DNA from: an uncultured Ruminococcus sp.
GTDB taxonomy: Bacteria; Bacillota; Clostridia; Oscillospirales; Ruminococcaceae
Length of the DNA stretch: 31,076 nucleotides
Reading direction: 5' to 3'
NCBI GenBank assembly: GCA_900541495.1
Contig: UQKC01000027.1
Span: forward strand, 1-31,076
In this document: one piece after another, positions 29,947 to 31,076 of the stretch
Layout: each line of letters opens with the position of its first letter
Position numbering within the stretch: position 1 is the first letter of the stretch
Notes under the pieces: generated by a model
Told to the model about the DNA's origin: nothing
Databases searched by the model: none
Seen by the model: the letters and a program-made list of their open reading frames with translations, nothing else
Translations under genes and position numbers: made by a program

Positions 29947-30751
29947 TTTCTTCACCTCCGAGAACTTTGTCGGTATCAACGCCGTATGCTTGCAGGATAC
30001 GCGCAGTCGTGCCGTCGGCAAGCATTTCGTCCAAAGCGTCCGAAAGCTTATTGCGAAGTTCCTCATCGCTGCCTTTTGAAAAAGCGACTCCAAGCTTTGC
30101 GCGGGCAAGGTCTTCATCGAGGAAGCGATACTCAACACCTGCATTGCGAAGCTGTTCTCTTACAGCGGCAGCGTAACCTGCGCAGGCATCGACATAATCA
30201 TTGCGCAAAGCCGTGATAACGTCATTCAAATTGTTCAGACAATATACATTCTGCACCTGCGGAACGCCCGTTTCCGTGTGTTCGAGAAAGGTGGTTTCCG
30301 CCTTTGAACCAACTCTGACAGCGACGCTTTTTCCCTCAAGGTCGCTCAGATGTTTTATCGGACTGTCGTACAGAACGGCAACGATCTGACGGCTGTACAT
30401 ATAAGGCCCTACCCACGCATAGCGATCCTCCTGACCGTCCATTGAAAAACAGCTCCAAAGGCAGTCGATCTTTCCGCTCGCAAGGAGAACATCACGCCTG
30501 TTCCATTCTATCTGTTCAAAAACGGGTTCGTAGCCCATGCGGCGGCAAGCCTCTTTTGCAAGGTCAACGTCCATTCCTGCAGGTTTGCCGTCTTCGTCGG
30601 TGTAGTTGTACGGGCGGTAGTTATCGCAGCCGATAACAAGCTTCGGCAGCTCATTGTCGGCCTTGGAAGAGCAGCCGACGAACGTCAGACAGCATAAAGC
30701 CATCAGCATCAAGCTCGCAAAAAATGAGCGGTGCGTTCTTTTTTTGAACAT
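29939..30751 (-). CDS. Family 3 substrate-binding lipoprotein (sensor partner)
   Basis: A 270-residue extracytoplasmic binding protein of the amino-acid type (SBP_bac_3). The lipobox is FVGC (Cys at about 27). Domain marks are LVIGCDNYRPYNYTDEDGKPAGMDVDLAKEACRRMGY, the ligand-clasping region KIDCLWSCFSMDGQEDRYAW and SVAVRVGSKAETTF. No ABC permease or ATPase lies next to it. Instead the stop overlaps the start of the hybrid histidine kinase. In BvgS-like kinases such Venus-flytrap domains are fused to the kinase; here the same parts are in two adjacent genes. AAGGAG lies before the ATG at 30751. Confidence 0.88.
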   Translation of the reverse strand: MFKKRTHRSFFASLMLMALCCLTFVGCSSKADNELPKLVIGCDNYRPYNYTDEDGKPAGMDVDLAKEACRRMGYEPVFEQIEWNRRDVLLASGKIDCLWSCFSMDGQEDRYAWVGPYMYSRQIVAVLYDSPIKHLSDLEGKSVAVRVGSKAETTFLEHTETGVPQVQNVYCLNNLNDVITALRNDYVDACAGYAAAVREQLRNAGVEYRFLDEDLARAKLGVAFSKGSDEELRNKLSDALDEMLADGTTARILQAYGVDTDKVLGGEENE

Positions 30752-30775
30752 TTAAGTTCTCCTTATTAATATATG

Positions 30776-30877
30776 ATACCAAAAACCAATAAAACTATAG
30801 ACAAAAAATCATCGCATGATCCATATATTCGAGATCATACTCGATTTTTTGTATAGTTTTTAATTGTTTTTTAGTAT
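30776..30877. repeat. Family B element (102 bp) in the sensor operon leader
   Basis: ATACCAAAAACCAATAAAA at the left and TTAGTAT at the right, with long imperfect arms (ACAAAAAATC and GATTTTTTGT). Exactly 102 bp. The centre (CATATATTCGAGAT) matches the copy at 27056. It lies between the promoter at 30931 and the ribosome site, so it would be part of the mRNA leader. Confidence 0.85.
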
Positions 30878-30930
30878 AAAACGAGTAAAACTCTGAATTT
30901 TTATAGAAAAATTGCATAAAAGCCATTATC

Positions 30931-30959
30931 ATTTTACCATAAGCAAAAAAAGCTGTCAA
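30931..30959 (-). promoter_or_regulatory. Promoter of the binding-protein/kinase operon
   Basis: On the minus strand, TTGACA (30954-30959), 17-base spacer, TAAAAT (30931-30936). The leader would be about 175 bases long, of which 102 are the family B element. Confidence 0.75.
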
Positions 30960-30964
30960 TTATT

Positions 30965-31047
30965 TTTTTAGAGAAAATCAACTATAGATCCCATAATTTT
31001 TACAGGGATTCTCTAAAAACTGAAACAAAATAATACTTCGTATTATT
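30965..31047. other. Two palindromes upstream of the sensor operon promoter
   Basis: TTTTTAGAGAA (30965-30975) and TTCTCTAAAAA (31009-31019) form an 11-bp stem, with an inner TCCC/GGGA pair. A second palindrome is AATAATAC-TTC-GTATTATT (31029-31047). Neither has a proper T-run, so they look like operators or further short repeats and not terminators. The last bases of the window show nothing else. Confidence 0.5.
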
Positions 31048-31076
31048 CGCAAATTTTCGTTGGGACTTTGCGCAGC

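Overview
The window looks like a chromosomal stretch of a Gram-positive anaerobic gut or rumen Firmicute, most likely Ruminococcus or a close Oscillospiraceae relative. The evidence is its moderate GC, strong AGGAGG-type ribosome sites, TTGACA-N17-TATAAT promoters, a GH130 mannosylglucose phosphorylase of the Ruminococcus type, a split B12 methionine synthase, and numerous small flavodoxin-type and CMD-cupin redox genes. The genus is an inference. No rRNA, tRNA, CRISPR array, prophage or transposase gene was seen.

Layout. 1-3.3 kb (minus): metH and a separate MetH activation-domain protein, translationally coupled. 3.36-7.02 kb: a fucose/arabinose-isomerase-family protein and a lipoprotein (minus), divergent from the GH130 phosphorylase (plus), with two LacI/cre-like palindromes in between. 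7.1-7.6 kb: a compact type I toxin-antitoxin locus with a 27-residue hydrophobic peptide, a convergent antisense RNA with its own promoter, shared direct repeats, a two-way terminator and a masked ribosome site. 7.6-9.6 kb: nadE behind a probable transcription attenuator. 9.6-14.9 kb: a possible small RNA, then two chemoreceptor genes facing each other across an approximately 800-bp nested palindrome. 15.0-16.5 kb: a decay zone (GNAT fragment, repeat element, nucleoside hydrolase fragment, intact LOG gene, frameshifted YdcF-like gene). 16.5-19.4 kb: a TAXI-type solute-binding lipoprotein directly followed by a GltS-type sodium/glutamate symporter, a 65-residue charged protein and a nonsense-mutated HI0074-like gene. 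19.5-21.5 kb (minus): marR-MATE with two operators in the promoter. 21.7-23.3 kb (minus): an alpha/beta hydrolase and an ATC-hydrolase-family protein. 23.5-27.1 kb (minus): a redox cluster of four flavodoxin-fold proteins, one of them a lipoprotein, plus a CMD-cupin fusion and a small conserved-looking protein. 27.3-31 kb (minus): a substrate-binding lipoprotein and a hybrid histidine kinase forming a split sensor.

The window is full of short non-coding palindromic elements. Family A is 125 bp between its GG and CC ends. Family B is exactly 102 bp in three complete copies. Family C has GCGCAATTCACAT ends and is 73-74 bp. They sit at gene ends, inside 5' leaders and between broken genes. They supply stop codons to two reading frames, separate one gene from its apparent ribosome site, and mark the join between two unrelated gene fragments.

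The most rewarding targets are the type I toxin-antitoxin locus at 7.16-7.57 kb, the TAXI-GltS gene pair (a possible binding-protein-dependent secondary transporter without a TRAP permease), the inverted chemoreceptor pair around a giant palindrome, and the effect of the 102-bp family B elements on mRNA leaders. Functions are assigned from recognised protein motifs and have not been confirmed by database search.
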